From positions 124,001 to 188,000 of the forward strand of contig JAFTWB010000024.1 of assembly GCA_017465505.1 (NCBI GenBank): a stretch of DNA of 64,000 bases, in the 5' to 3' direction. The first letter of the stretch is position 1. Every line of letters starts with the position of its first letter. The notes beneath the pieces are model-generated. The model searched no databases. It worked only from the letters and a program-made list of their open reading frames with translations, and was not told where the DNA came from. The stretch is from Clostridia bacterium. Lineage in GTDB: Bacteria; Bacillota; Clostridia; Oscillospirales; Acutalibacteraceae. Below are positions 44,786 through 54,044 of this stretch, piece after piece. A program made the translations under genes and the position numbers.

Positions 44786-44857
44786 TGATAATTTTGCCGA
44801 TATTCGTATTCTTTTTTGCCTATATGTTATAAAACTTGATAAAAACCGCCGATTTTT

Positions 44858-45442
44858 TTATTTTGAGGAATTTTTACTCTTCAAAGCCTTGGAAAAACAC
44901 CTGTGACACATAGCGATATACTTGTCCTCTGCACCCAGCAGAACCTGCTCGCCGTGAGTGAGGATATTGCCATTTTCGTCGATTCTGGCGTTTACCGTTG
45001 CCTTTGCTCCGCAGGAGCAGATGGTCTTGATTTCCGTGATGGAATCCGCCACCTCAAAAAGCCTTTTACTGCCCTCAAAAAGTAGTGTTTTAAAATCCGT
45101 TCTCAGACCGAAGCACATAACAGGGATATCCTGAAAATCTACGATTTCCCTGAGCTGGTCTATCTGCTCTTTGGTGAAGAACTGGCACTCATCGGAGATA
45201 ATTACGTCAACCCCCGATTTTTTGCTTAAAAGCTCAAGTATGCTGTCATCCTTGCCGATTATATCTGCCTCGGCAGAAAGTCCGATTCGGGATTTTAAGG
45301 TGTGCAGGCCGTCCCTTGTGTCAACCGAGGGCTTAATAAGCCACACCTTCATACCACGCTCTTCGTAATTAAATTTGGTTATCAGGGCATTTGCAGACTT
45401 CGAACTGCCCATTGCCCCATATTTAAAGTATAATTTTGCCAT
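44858..45442 (-). CDS. tdk: Thymidine kinase
   Basis: Salvage kinase making dTMP from thymidine. P-loop GAMGSSKSAN, the Asp/Glu motif IISDECQFFTKEQ, the lasso region with a zinc site (CSCGAK and CHRC), about 194 residues. The ATG at 45442 has AAAGGA upstream; the longer frame lacks one. Last gene of the deo cluster, 2 bp after deoB. Confidence 0.93.
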   Translation of the reverse strand: MAKLYFKYGAMGSSKSANALITKFNYEERGMKVWLIKPSVDTRDGLHTLKSRIGLSAEADIIGKDDSILELLSKKSGVDVIISDECQFFTKEQIDQLREIVDFQDIPVMCFGLRTDFKTLLFEGSKRLFEVADSITEIKTICSCGAKATVNARIDENGNILTHGEQVLLGAEDKYIAMCHRCFSKALKSKNSSK

Positions 45443-45444
45443 TT

Positions 45445-46617
45445 TTAATCCTTTATAATTTCTTTTAAAAAACTCTCGCCACACACATCTGCCGAAACCT
45501 TCAGATAATCACAGACAGTCTTGCCAATATGACAAAAGCCTTGCTTTGTGCCCAAATTGCAGGATTTAATTCTTTTTCCGAATATTAAAGCAGGTATATG
45601 CTCTCTTGTGTGGTCAGTGCTCTCAGTAAAGCCCGGGTCACAGCCGTGGTCAGCGGTAATAATCAATAAATCTTCATCCCTGAGATTTTTCACAATTTCG
45701 GGCACTGCCTTATCAAAATCAGCCAGAGCCTTTGCGTAACCGTCCACGTCGTTTCTGTGACCATAGACCATATCAAAATCCACAAGATTTACAAAACAAA
45801 GCCCCGAAAAATCCTTTTTAAGATATTCAAGAGTACGCTCTACTCCCTCAGAATTCGAAGCGGTGTATACATACTCCGTGATTCCTCGGCCGGTGAAAAT
45901 ATCCTTTATCTTGCCCACAGCAATAACTTTTTGCTCGTTTTCGCTGATATAATCAAGAATGGTCTTAAAAGGCGGAGCAAGAGAGTAATCGTGACGATCT
46001 GCCGTTCTTCTGAATCGACCTTCCTCACCTGTGAAAGGTCGGGCAATAACCCTACCCACACCGTGCTCTCCCCGCAAAAGCTTTCTTGCAATTTCGCAAT
46101 ACTCATAGAGCTTACTCAGAGGCACAACGTTTTCGTGGGCGGCTATCTGAAAGACACTGTCGGCGGAAGTATAGACAATCAAATCTCCGCTTTCAATGTG
46201 TTTTTGTCCGAAATCTGCAAGCACATCTGTTCCCGAATAAGGCTTGTTGCAAAGCACACCTCTGCCGCATTTCTGAGAAAATTCTTTGATAATCTCATCA
46301 GGAAAGCCTTGAGGATAGGTAGGCAAAGGCTTCTCACTTATGACACCGCAGATTTCCCAATGTCCCACGGTGGTGTCCTTGCCCTGAGAAAGCTCGGAAA
46401 ACCTGCCAAACGCAGCAGTAGGAAAAGCTACACCCTCAAGAAAATCTACTCCGTCAATATTGAAAAGCCCCATAGACTTAAGATTTTTCAAATCAAAGTA
46501 TTCAGATTTTGAAACAGAGCGTAGGGTATTTGCACCCTTATCGCCGAATTTTTCGGCGTCAGCCATTTCGCCTATTCCGAAGCTATCCAGAACTATAAGA
46601 AAAACTCGTTTGCTCAT
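45445..46617 (-). CDS. deoB: Phosphopentomutase
   Basis: Interconverts (deoxy)ribose 1- and 5-phosphates. Alkaline-phosphatase-fold enzyme: metal Asp11 in FLIVLDSFGIGEM, FSQKCGRGVLCNKPYSGTDV, and the metal-binding ITADHGCDPGFTESTDHTRE. 390 residues, normal. Between deoD, which makes its substrate, and tdk. Confidence 0.95.
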   Translation of the reverse strand: MSKRVFLIVLDSFGIGEMADAEKFGDKGANTLRSVSKSEYFDLKNLKSMGLFNIDGVDFLEGVAFPTAAFGRFSELSQGKDTTVGHWEICGVISEKPLPTYPQGFPDEIIKEFSQKCGRGVLCNKPYSGTDVLADFGQKHIESGDLIVYTSADSVFQIAAHENVVPLSKLYEYCEIARKLLRGEHGVGRVIARPFTGEEGRFRRTADRHDYSLAPPFKTILDYISENEQKVIAVGKIKDIFTGRGITEYVYTASNSEGVERTLEYLKKDFSGLCFVNLVDFDMVYGHRNDVDGYAKALADFDKAVPEIVKNLRDEDLLIITADHGCDPGFTESTDHTREHIPALIFGKRIKSCNLGTKQGFCHIGKTVCDYLKVSADVCGESFLKEIIKD

Positions 46618-46619
46618 AA

Positions 46620-47375
46620 TTACTCTTTAACAGTAAGCTGAGGAAGGCTTTCTGCCATCACGGCAGTTTCCAAAGCTAAAATCATCATATCTGTAAAGGT
46701 TTTCTCTCTGTCCTCGGCACACAAGGACTCAAAAGGCGGATACACCAAATCGGAAATGGTGCATATTGCCAGTGCACGTTTATTAAGTCGCTGAGCCGTC
46801 ATATAAAGTGCCGCGGCTTCCATTTCTACTGCAAGGCACCCTACCTTACCCCACTCAACAGAAGGTGTAGTATCATCATAAAAGGTATCGGAAGAATAAA
46901 GCGAGCCTACCTTTATATTGATGTTATTTTCAAAAGAAGCTTTATCGGCAGTTTTCAGCAAATCAAAACTGCACACAGGGGCAACATTTCCTTTTAATCC
47001 GTACTGATTGGCAAAAGCGGAGTTTGTAGAAGCACCTATACCTACCACAATGTCTTTAAGCTTAACCTCACTGCTAATAGCCCCTGCACTGCCAACGCGG
47101 ATAATATTCTGGACACCAAAAAACTTAAAAAGCTCATAAGAATAAATACCGATGGAAGGCATACCCATACCGCTTGCCATAACAGAAACCTTCACACCTT
47201 TGTAAAAACCTGTGTAACCCTGGATACCCCTCACGTTGTTCACAAGGGTGGGGTTTTCAAGAAAGTTTTCGGCTATAAACTTTGCTCGCAAGGGGTCACC
47301 CGGCATAAGCACGGTTTTGCCGAAGCCAAGATTTTTGTCCATAAGATTTATATGAGGTGTGTTAATATACTCCAT
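46620..47375 (-). CDS. deoD: Purine-nucleoside phosphorylase DeoD type
   Basis: Phosphorolysis of purine (deoxy)nucleosides. Seen: [50 protein letters not shown] and SDLVYPPF near the base-binding Asp. 251 residues, a little longer than the usual 235. A uridine phosphorylase is the alternative, but [14 protein letters not shown] and the overall pattern favour DeoD. Its start overlaps deoC by 14 bp. Confidence 0.85.
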   Translation of the reverse strand: MEYINTPHINLMDKNLGFGKTVLMPGDPLRAKFIAENFLENPTLVNNVRGIQGYTGFYKGVKVSVMASGMGMPSIGIYSYELFKFFGVQNIIRVGSAGAISSEVKLKDIVVGIGASTNSAFANQYGLKGNVAPVCSFDLLKTADKASFENNINIKVGSLYSSDTFYDDTTPSVEWGKVGCLAVEMEAAALYMTAQRLNKRALAICTISDLVYPPFESLCAEDREKTFTDMMILALETAVMAESLPQLTVKE

Positions 47376-48033
47376 TTACGTCACCCATACCCTTTACAAT
47401 TTTAACAATACGGCTTGTACCAAGGCGTGAGGCACCAAGACTAATGAAAAGCTGAGCGTCCTCTAAAGAAGAAATACCGCCTGCCGCCTTGATTTTCACA
47501 TTTTCCGAAACATTTTCGGCAAAAAGCTTTATATCCTCAGCAGTTGCTCCGCCTGTACCAAAGCCTGTGGAAGTCTTGATAAAATCTGCACCCGACTCAG
47601 AAACCACCTGACACATACGGATTTTTTCACTTTCTGTCAGAAAGCAGGTTTCTATAATAACCTTAAGCACCTTGCCGCAACAAGCCTTCTTAACCGCCTT
47701 GATTTCCTTTATAATCTTGTCAAAATCTCCGTTTTTCACGTCACCTATATTGATTACCATATCAATCTCGTCAGCACCCTCTGCCACTGCCTCGGTAGCC
47801 TCAAAGCACTTCACATTTTCTGTAACGTAACCATTTGGAAAGCCGATAACCGTGCAGATTTTAAGCCTGTCGCCCACATACTCCTTGGCTCTTCTGACGT
47901 AAGACATCGGAATACACACAGAGGCGGTTTTATACTTTATACCCTCGTCACAAAGAGCTTTGATTTCTTCAAAGCTTGCACTCTGGGAAAGAAGAGTATG
48001 GTCCACCATACTCAAGATTTTTTCAACGTCCAT
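47362..48033 (-). CDS. deoC: Deoxyribose-phosphate aldolase
   Basis: Splits deoxyribose 5-phosphate to glyceraldehyde 3-phosphate and acetaldehyde through a Schiff base. Reactive Lys153 in [15 protein letters not shown], second Lys in KIKAAGGIS, and DHTLL at the N terminus. 223 residues. First gene of deoC-deoD-deoB-tdk, a complete route for deoxynucleoside use. Confidence 0.95.
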   Translation of the reverse strand: MDVEKILSMVDHTLLSQSASFEEIKALCDEGIKYKTASVCIPMSYVRRAKEYVGDRLKICTVIGFPNGYVTENVKCFEATEAVAEGADEIDMVINIGDVKNGDFDKIIKEIKAVKKACCGKVLKVIIETCFLTESEKIRMCQVVSESGADFIKTSTGFGTGGATAEDIKLFAENVSENVKIKAAGGISSLEDAQLFISLGASRLGTSRIVKIVKGMGDVNGVY

Positions 48034-48062
48034 AGTATCACCCGAAATTCATTGTTATATAG

Positions 48063-48091
48063 ATTATATATAATCAAAAAACGCTAGTCAA
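48063..48091 (-). promoter_or_regulatory. Promoter of the deo operon
   Basis: TTGACT (48086-48091), 17-bp spacer, TATAAT (48063-48068) on the minus strand, 30 bp before deoC. Confidence 0.8.
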
Positions 48092-48106
48092 CACGATAAA
48101 AGAATA

Positions 48107-48135
48107 TTGACAAATTTATGGTTTTAGTTCAAAAT
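48107..48135 (+). promoter_or_regulatory. Possible promoter of the hydrolase gene
   Basis: TTGACA (48107-48112), 17-bp spacer, CAAAAT (48130-48135). The -10 is poor, so this is tentative. Divergent from the deo promoter. Confidence 0.45.
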
Positions 48136-48179
48136 ATATATTGGATTTTTATGTTGATTTTCAGGGAAGAAGGGATTTC

Positions 48180-49136
48180 TTGATACCTCTTATTATTTTA
48201 GCTGTACTTATTATCGGTTTGCTTATTTTCTGCGTTGTCTTTGGTTTTCTGGCTTTTGAAAGAAGCTTCACCCGTCGGATTTATGAAGGTAACCCTATTG
48301 AAGCTGCCGTAAAAAAAGTGGGGGATCGCCCCTATAACCGGGATTTTAAAAAGGGAATTTGCTGGTTCAGAGATTTTCCTCACAAAGAAGAAATAAATAT
48401 AAAAAGCTTTGACGGCTTAAACCTCAAGGGATATTACCTTAAAAATGAAAAGTCCCAAGGCAAGGTAGCAATCCTTTGCCACGGTTACCGCTCATTCCCC
48501 TATTTTGACTTTTCCGCCTCTGCCAAAATGTACTACGAACTTGGCTTTGACCTGCTTTTTATCGTTCACAGAACTCACGGAGAAAGCGACGGAAAATACA
48601 TAACCTTTGGCATTAAGGAAAGATTTGACCTTCTTAAGTGGATTGAATACACCGACAAACGCCACTGCGGCAAGGCAAAAATCCTTCTTGCCGGAGTTTC
48701 TATGGGTGCTTCAACAGTTATGTATACTCTTGGTCTTGAGCTTCCTCAATGTGTAAAGGGTGCTGTGTGCGATTGCGGCTTTGACACTCCCAAGCACGTT
48801 ATCGGCTTTGCTCTCAGAGAGGTTTTCAAAACAAAGTGGCTGGCTGATTTTATGTCCAACTTTGTAAGCTTTGCCGCTCTTTTTAAGATTGGTTCATTTT
48901 TAGGCAAAGTCAACACCTCAAAAAGCCTTAAGCACAACAAGCTCCCTGTTATGTTTGCCCACGGCAAGGCAGACGACGTTGTACCGTACAGTATGTACGA
49001 AAAGAATATCAGCGTGGGAGATTTTGAAAAAATCAAGGTTACCAGCGAAAACGCCGCTCACGGCCTTGTATTTTACTATGAGTACGAAGAATACCGCAAA
49101 GCTCTTATAAAACTTATGGATATTGCAGAAATCTGA
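48180..49136 (+). CDS. Membrane-anchored alpha/beta hydrolase
   Basis: Serine hydrolase with an N-terminal membrane helix (LIPLIILAVLIIGLLIFCVV). The nucleophile elbow GVSMGAS, the oxyanion region ILCHGYRSF, the acid HGKADDVVP and the base AAHGLVF are in the right order. The substrate is unknown; similar proteins are annotated as esterases or lysophospholipases. The start is taken as TTG at 48180, preceded by AGAAGGG. A TTG at 48141 would sit at the expected transcription start. A 10-codon frame (48151-48183) ends in a TGA that overlaps this TTG, which could couple translation. Confidence 0.75.
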   Translation: MIPLIILAVLIIGLLIFCVVFGFLAFERSFTRRIYEGNPIEAAVKKVGDRPYNRDFKKGICWFRDFPHKEEINIKSFDGLNLKGYYLKNEKSQGKVAILCHGYRSFPYFDFSASAKMYYELGFDLLFIVHRTHGESDGKYITFGIKERFDLLKWIEYTDKRHCGKAKILLAGVSMGASTVMYTLGLELPQCVKGAVCDCGFDTPKHVIGFALREVFKTKWLADFMSNFVSFAALFKIGSFLGKVNTSKSLKHNKLPVMFAHGKADDVVPYSMYEKNISVGDFEKIKVTSENAAHGLVFYYEYEEYRKALIKLMDIAEI

Positions 49137-49145
49137 GTATTTTCG

Positions 49146-49174
49146 TTGAAACCTCACTGATATTATGATAAAAT
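49146..49174 (+). promoter_or_regulatory. Promoter of the two polytopic membrane protein genes
   Basis: TTGAAA (49146-49151), 17-bp spacer, TAAAAT (49169-49174), 27 bp before the ATG at 49201. Confidence 0.75.
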
Positions 49175-49200
49175 AAATATTTGTTTTTCGGGAGGTATAT

Positions 49201-49872
49201 ATGAACAAAAAGCAAAAGATTATTACAGTTTCCACATTTTTAGTAAACTCTGCCCTTGCCATTATGGAGTTTGTGGGCTTGGTGCTGATGGTTGAGCTTT
49301 ACAAAAGCTACAACCTGCACCCTTTCGGCTGGATTAAGTATTACACCCAGCTTTCCAACATTTTCTCTATGATTGTTGCCCTTATGGTGGTGGTTTGCTC
49401 TTTAAAGGATTTGGCAAAGAATACATACTCAGAGAAAAAGACAGTAAGGCTTCTTAAGTTTATCTCCACCTGTTGCCTTACAGAAACCTTTCTGGTAACT
49501 ATGTTTGTGCTGGCACCTATGGGAATGATGGGCGGTTTTGTCCCCATTATGTTTGAAGGGCCTAACCTTTATCACCACTTTCTCTGCCCCATTGTTTCCC
49601 TGCTTTCTCTTTGTATCCTTGAAAGAGGCAGCAAAATCCGGTTTAAGCACTGCATTTACGCTTTAGTGCCAACCCTTATTTACGGAGCAGTAACAGTAAC
49701 TCTCAACATTATGAAGGTTATGCACGGCCCGTATCCCTTTCTTCACGTTTATGAACAGCCTGTTTATATGTCTTTAATCTGGGCTGTGGTAGTTTTAGGC
49801 GGAGCTTTTGCAATTACTTTACTTGTAAAGCTCCTTGCAAATATAAATACAAAAAAGAAAAAGGAGAGTTAA
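49201..49872 (+). CDS. Six-helix membrane protein (Pr6Pr/FAR-17a-like)
   Basis: 223-residue integral membrane protein with about six helices and a Lys-rich C-terminal tail. Features such as YYTQLSNIFSMIVALMVVV, and PNLYHHFLCPIVSLLSL resemble the Pr6Pr/FAR-17a-like family, for which no firm bacterial function is known. GGGAGGT ribosome site. It ends 1 bp before the next membrane protein gene, so the two are expected to be co-expressed. Confidence 0.6.
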   Translation: MNKKQKIITVSTFLVNSALAIMEFVGLVLMVELYKSYNLHPFGWIKYYTQLSNIFSMIVALMVVVCSLKDLAKNTYSEKKTVRLLKFISTCCLTETFLVTMFVLAPMGMMGGFVPIMFEGPNLYHHFLCPIVSLLSLCILERGSKIRFKHCIYALVPTLIYGAVTVTLNIMKVMHGPYPFLHVYEQPVYMSLIWAVVVLGGAFAITLLVKLLANINTKKKKES

Positions 49873-49873
49873 A

Positions 49874-51487
49874 ATGGCAAAGAAAAATCAGGCAGTAAAA
49901 GCCCCTAAGCTGAGATTTACGGTAAATCACGCTTTGGTCACTCTTTATACCATTCTGATGTTCACACTTTTCCCTTTGTTTCTGACAAATGCCTATCAGT
50001 ACGCACGACGTGACAAATTCTGGGTTTTTGTTGTACTTACGGGAGTTGTGGGTGCTGCTGTGGGAATTATCCTTTTATGTCAGTATTTTTCAAAAGACAC
50101 TGCTTCATACAAAGGTGTTCAGACCTACAAAGACCCTTTCAGACTTAACCTTACAGACGTTGGTATTCTGGCTTTTTTAGGTGTAAACATTATTTCCACT
50201 ATTATTGCTTTAATCAACGGCGGTGATTTTTACAATCTCTTCATTGCCAACAGTAATGCCAGAAATATGGGCTTGCTGATGATTATTGCGATTACGGTCT
50301 GCTACTTCTGTGTTACAAGATTTTTCTACTACACAAAGTATGTGATTTACTTTATTTTTGTAGGTATGACCGTAATGAGCTTTGTGGCAGTGCTTAACTA
50401 CTATCACATTGATGTTCTGGGCATTTTTGCAAAGTACAAGTCAAACTTGGATGTTCAGACAAACTTCACATCCACCATCGGCAACAAGAACTACCTTTCT
50501 GCTATGATTACGGTAGCCTTGCCTTTCTCGGCAGGTCTTGCACTTGCTACGGAAGACAAAATCCTCAGAATAATCGCTTATGTAAGCACAGGACTTCAGT
50601 TTATGGGCCTGTTGGTTGCAACCTCCGACAGTGGTTTCCTCGGTACATTTGCTGCCTTTGCGGTTATGCTGGTAATCGCCAGCAAGGATATGAAGAAGCT
50701 TTCAAGATTCTTCTTCTGCCTTGCAATTATGATGTTCTCCGCTAAGCTTCTGTGGCTTTTCGACCTTCTTATGAAAGGCAATAACAAAGGCTACACAAGC
50801 TTCTCCGAAATTTTCGTTTACAACCACTTTGTTGCAATACTTATTCCCTTGTTCCTCATCTTTGCAATTCTTTGCAGTCTTGCCAAGGATAAAGGTGTAG
50901 AAAAGTTTGCGTTTATCGGCTCTTTTGCTCTTGTGGCTGTAGGTTTTGCAGGAATTGTGGCAATGTTCATTTACTACTCTGTTATTGACACAACCTCAAC
51001 TCTGGGCTCTTTCACAAGATTCTTCCGCTTTGACGAAAGATGGGGTACTCACCGAGGCTTTATGTGGATTAAGTCCTTTGAGGCATTCAAGGGCTACAAC
51101 TTCTTCGAGGTGCTCTTCGGCACAGGCCCCGACACCTTCTTCAATGTGTTCAAGCCTTATTTCAAGGAGCTTTCTCAGAAATTTGGTGACGGCTCTACAA
51201 ATGCAGCTCATAACGTTTACATCAACTACCTTATGACCGTAGGCGTTTTGGGTATTATGAGCTACCTCTTATTTGTGGGCTCAGCTATCACAAATGTTAT
51301 CAGAAACTCCTTTAAAAACCCATTGGCTCTTATGTGTGTGGGCGTAATTGTTGCTTACGCAACTCAGGACATTGTAAACATTGCAAACCCTGTAAACACA
51401 CCTTGGTTTATTATGTTCATCGCCCTTGCAGAATCTACCAGACTCAAAGCAAACTCTACGGAAAGACTTCTGGAAGAAAAGTTTTAA
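49874..51487 (+). CDS. O-antigen ligase/polymerase-like membrane protein
   Basis: 537-residue polytopic protein with about 12 helices and a long extracytoplasmic loop (about 355-450). The segment ERWGTHRGFMWIKSFEAFKG, FGTGPDTFF and AAHNVYINYLMTVGVLG match the O-antigen ligase (WaaL/Wzy PF04932) pattern, where the Arg and the loop His act in glycan transfer to a lipid or wall acceptor. In a Gram-positive cell the likely job is attachment or polymerisation of a surface glycan. AAAGGAGAG ribosome site. No glycosyltransferases are linked here. Confidence 0.75.
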   Translation: MAKKNQAVKAPKLRFTVNHALVTLYTILMFTLFPLFLTNAYQYARRDKFWVFVVLTGVVGAAVGIILLCQYFSKDTASYKGVQTYKDPFRLNLTDVGILAFLGVNIISTIIALINGGDFYNLFIANSNARNMGLLMIIAITVCYFCVTRFFYYTKYVIYFIFVGMTVMSFVAVLNYYHIDVLGIFAKYKSNLDVQTNFTSTIGNKNYLSAMITVALPFSAGLALATEDKILRIIAYVSTGLQFMGLLVATSDSGFLGTFAAFAVMLVIASKDMKKLSRFFFCLAIMMFSAKLLWLFDLLMKGNNKGYTSFSEIFVYNHFVAILIPLFLIFAILCSLAKDKGVEKFAFIGSFALVAVGFAGIVAMFIYYSVIDTTSTLGSFTRFFRFDERWGTHRGFMWIKSFEAFKGYNFFEVLFGTGPDTFFNVFKPYFKELSQKFGDGSTNAAHNVYINYLMTVGVLGIMSYLLFVGSAITNVIRNSFKNPLALMCVGVIVAYATQDIVNIANPVNTPWFIMFIALAESTRLKANSTERLLEEKF

Positions 51488-51551
51488 ATTTCCTTTAGAG
51501 AAGATAAACCCTCACTTGCAAGTTTTTTTATTGAAAATTGCAGAGATTTTA

Positions 51552-51581
51552 TTGACAGACAAGGCTTTTTGGATGTATAAT
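51552..51581 (+). promoter_or_regulatory. Promoter of the CofE-like gene
   Basis: TTGACA (51552-51557), 18-bp spacer, TATAAT (51576-51581). It leaves a leader of about 80 nt containing a small GTCC/GGAC hairpin but no known riboswitch. Confidence 0.75.
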
Positions 51582-51667
51582 AAATCGTCTTTTTTAAATA
51601 CTTATTGAGTATCTAAAGAAATCAGACAGCGTCCGCTTTAAACAGGACACGAAAGGAAGTAAAAGCT

Positions 51668-52849
51668 ATGCATTACACCGGAGTTGTTTCAAGAGGTATC
51701 ATCACCCCTATTTTTCAGGAAGGTGACGATCTTGTATCAGCTATCGTAAAGAGCATCACAGATGCTGCTGAAAACGAAAAATTTGAGCTTCAGGACAGAA
51801 ACATTGTAGGCGTTACAGAGGCAGTTGTTGCAAGAACACAGGGCAACTACGCTACTGTGGATCAGATTGCGGCTGATGTACGCAATAAATTCGGCGGTGA
51901 GGACCTCGGTATTGTGTTCCCTATCCTCTCCAGAAACCGTTTTGCAATTCTTCTTCGTGCAATCGCAAAGGGTTGCAAGAAGCTTTATGTTCAGCTTTCT
52001 TACCCCTCTGACGAGGTTGGTAACTCCTTTATCACCTACGACGCTATCGACGAAAAGGGTGTTAACCCTTACAGCGACAGCTTCGACGAGGAAGGTTTCC
52101 GCAAGGTTTTCGGCTTTGAAACAAAGCACACCTTCACAGGTGTTGACTACATCGAGTATTACAAGAGTCTTGGCGACAACATTGAAATCGTTTTCTCCAA
52201 TGACCCCAGATATATTCTCAACTACACAAAAAATGTTCTCAACTGTGACATTCACACACGCTTCCGTACTCAGCGTCTTCTTTTAGCCGCAGGTGCAGAA
52301 AAGGTTTACCGAATGGACCAGATTCTCACTGAGAGCGTTGACGGCTCAGGCTTCAACCCCCAGTACGGTATCTTAGGCTCCAACAAAGCAACAGAAGAAA
52401 AGGTTAAGCTCTTCCCCAGAGATTGCGATAAGTTCGTAACCAAGCTTCAGCAGGCTCTCCTGGAAGCAACAGGCAAGCATATGGAAGTTATGGTATACGG
52501 CGACGGCGGCTTTAAAGATCCCGTAGGCGGCATTTGGGAGCTTGCAGACCCTGTTGTTTCTCCCGGCTACACAAGTGGTCTTGAGGGTACACCTAACGAG
52601 ATTAAGATGAAGTACTTTGCCGACAACGACCTTGCAGGTCTTAAGGGTGAGGAGCTTGCAGCAGCTATGAAAGAGCTTATCAAGAAAAAGGAAAGCAACC
52701 TTGTTGGCGATATGACTTCTCAGGGCACAACACCCAGACGTCTTACCGACCTTCTGGGCAGCCTTTGCGACCTTACCAGCGGCTCAGGCGACAGAGGTAC
52801 TCCCTGTATTCTCATTCAGGGCTACTTCGACAACTACGCAACAGAATAA
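51668..52849 (+). CDS. CofE-like (F420-0:gamma-glutamyl ligase family) protein
   Basis: 393-residue protein that I recognise as the F420 ligase family (PF01996) member common in Firmicutes. Seen: SRGIITPIFQEGDDLVSAIV near the N terminus, NIVGVTEAVVARTQG, a Gly-rich VYGDGGFKDPVGG motif, and the metal-binding-like C-terminal part TSQGTTPRRLTDLLGS. True CofE adds glutamate to F420; no other F420 genes are in the window and the host type is not a known F420 producer, so another amide-ligase reaction is likely. AAAGGAAGT ribosome site; monocistronic between promoter and terminator. Confidence 0.7.
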   Translation: MHYTGVVSRGIITPIFQEGDDLVSAIVKSITDAAENEKFELQDRNIVGVTEAVVARTQGNYATVDQIAADVRNKFGGEDLGIVFPILSRNRFAILLRAIAKGCKKLYVQLSYPSDEVGNSFITYDAIDEKGVNPYSDSFDEEGFRKVFGFETKHTFTGVDYIEYYKSLGDNIEIVFSNDPRYILNYTKNVLNCDIHTRFRTQRLLLAAGAEKVYRMDQILTESVDGSGFNPQYGILGSNKATEEKVKLFPRDCDKFVTKLQQALLEATGKHMEVMVYGDGGFKDPVGGIWELADPVVSPGYTSGLEGTPNEIKMKYFADNDLAGLKGEELAAAMKELIKKKESNLVGDMTSQGTTPRRLTDLLGSLCDLTSGSGDRGTPCILIQGYFDNYATE

Positions 52850-52855
52850 AATTTT

Positions 52856-52888
52856 ACGGACTGTGCACAACACAGTCCGTATTTTTTT
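52856..52888 (+). terminator. Terminator of the CofE-like gene
   Basis: ACGGACTGTG / CACAGTCCGT (52856-52865, 52871-52880) followed by ATTTTTTT. Confidence 0.9.
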
Positions 52889-52889
52889 C

Positions 52890-52918
52890 TTGATTATTCA
52901 GGGTTAAAGTAGTATACT
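52890..52918 (+). promoter_or_regulatory. Promoter of the small lipoprotein gene
   Basis: TTGATT (52890-52895), 17-bp spacer, TATACT (52913-52918), 29 bp before the ATG. Confidence 0.7.
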
Positions 52919-52947
52919 TAGTTTATTAAATTAAAGGGGTAGATTTT

Positions 52948-53286
52948 ATGAAAAAGTCAGCAGCCTTTGTTGCTGTGATTCTTGTGCTGTGCTGTATGCT
53001 TTCAGCCTGCGGCAAAGCTTCTGAAAATCTTGAGGGAAGCTGGACTCACACAGAGGACGGTGTTTCAATCACTTTGGTGTTCAATGCTGACGGAACAGGA
53101 AAAATCGAGGCTCTCGGCGGTCTTATGTCTGTTCAGTATACTTACAAGCTTGATGGCGACACCATTGTTTTTCACGAGCTTAACCAAGAAATTCTGGGCT
53201 CAAATCCCTACACTATGAAAATAAAAGGCGATGAACTTTCTCTTACCGCAGGCGGCGAGGTAATGGTATTCACCAAGGATAAATAA
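52948..53286 (+). CDS. Small lipoprotein
   Basis: 112-residue lipoprotein: signal peptide ending in the lipobox LSAC (Cys21), followed by a compact beta-rich domain with SWTHTEDGVSITLVFNADGTG, a pattern found in many small lipocalin-like or DUF5640-type lipoproteins that bear a 'G.W' start. No function can be assigned. AAAGGGGTAG before the ATG. Monocistronic. Confidence 0.75.
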   Translation: MKKSAAFVAVILVLCCMLSACGKASENLEGSWTHTEDGVSITLVFNADGTGKIEALGGLMSVQYTYKLDGDTIVFHELNQEILGSNPYTMKIKGDELSLTAGGEVMVFTKDK

Positions 53287-53294
53287 CAAACACA

Positions 53295-53327
53295 AAACGG
53301 AGTCACAAAAGTGACTCCGTTTTTTTA
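53295..53327. terminator. Terminator between the lipoprotein and TetR genes
   Basis: AAACGGAGTCAC / GTGACTCCGTTT stem with a short A loop and T run on plus; the minus-strand side reads GTTTTGTGTTTG, so it may serve both convergent genes. Confidence 0.85.
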
Positions 53328-53894
53328 TCTGAGCATATCATTTATAAGCTTCATCTGTGCCTGAACATCCTTCTCGGTAACGGGAATAATCACCGAGTGC
53401 TTGCACATACCCTCAATAATAAAGCAAATCTGCTTTGCCGCTGCCTTGGGGTCTTTGCAATGATAAACCTCTGTCTTGTTGCCCATTTTAATAAGCTCTT
53501 CAAGGATTTTCAGACAATCCTCGGCACGTTTAACTGCAATCTCACGACCATTTTTGCCGTTGGTTGCAAACTCGGTAATGGCGTTGTCTATGCCAAAACT
53601 GTTTTCTAAAATATTATTGAGCCTGTGCTCAAGGTAAACCTCGAGGATTTTATCAGGGGCAATCTCCCCCTCACGAGCTTTCTTAAGGGAAGCAAAAGCA
53701 CTTTGCTGCTCCCTTTCAATAATCGCTGTAAAAATCATTGCTGTAGAGGAATAATGCCTGTAAAGTCCACCTCTGGAAATAAACGACTCTGCACATATAT
53801 CTTTCATAGTAACGGCAGTGAAGCCTCGCTCTGCAAAAAGTCTCTCAGCAGCGTCAAGTATTCTTTTATCGGTAGCCATACCCTTTGCGCCCAA
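53325..53894 (-). CDS. TetR-family transcriptional regulator
   Basis: 189-residue regulator with an N-terminal TetR helix-turn-helix (DKRILDAAERLFAERGFTAV, TMKDICAESFISRGGLYRHY) and a variable ligand-binding domain. The start is taken as TTG at 53894, which has GAGGGTG 6 bp upstream; an ATG five codons later (53879) is the alternative but has AAAGGGT directly abutting. No target gene is evident: the downstream gene is convergent and the upstream region is a repeat. Ligand unknown. Confidence 0.85.
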   Translation of the reverse strand: MGAKGMATDKRILDAAERLFAERGFTAVTMKDICAESFISRGGLYRHYSSTAMIFTAIIEREQQSAFASLKKAREGEIAPDKILEVYLEHRLNNILENSFGIDNAITEFATNGKNGREIAVKRAEDCLKILEELIKMGNKTEVYHCKDPKAAAKQICFIIEGMCKHSVIIPVTEKDVQAQMKLINDMLR

Positions 53895-54044
53895 TTTTTA
53901 CACCCTCTCAGATATAGTTTTGACACACAAAGTATAGCATATCATTTTTATAAAAACTATAAAATAAGCAAAAATGACGTTTTTTTAGTAAAAAAAGCAA
54001 TTTTTGCTTAATTTTTTATAAATTTAACTCTTGACATTAAAAAA

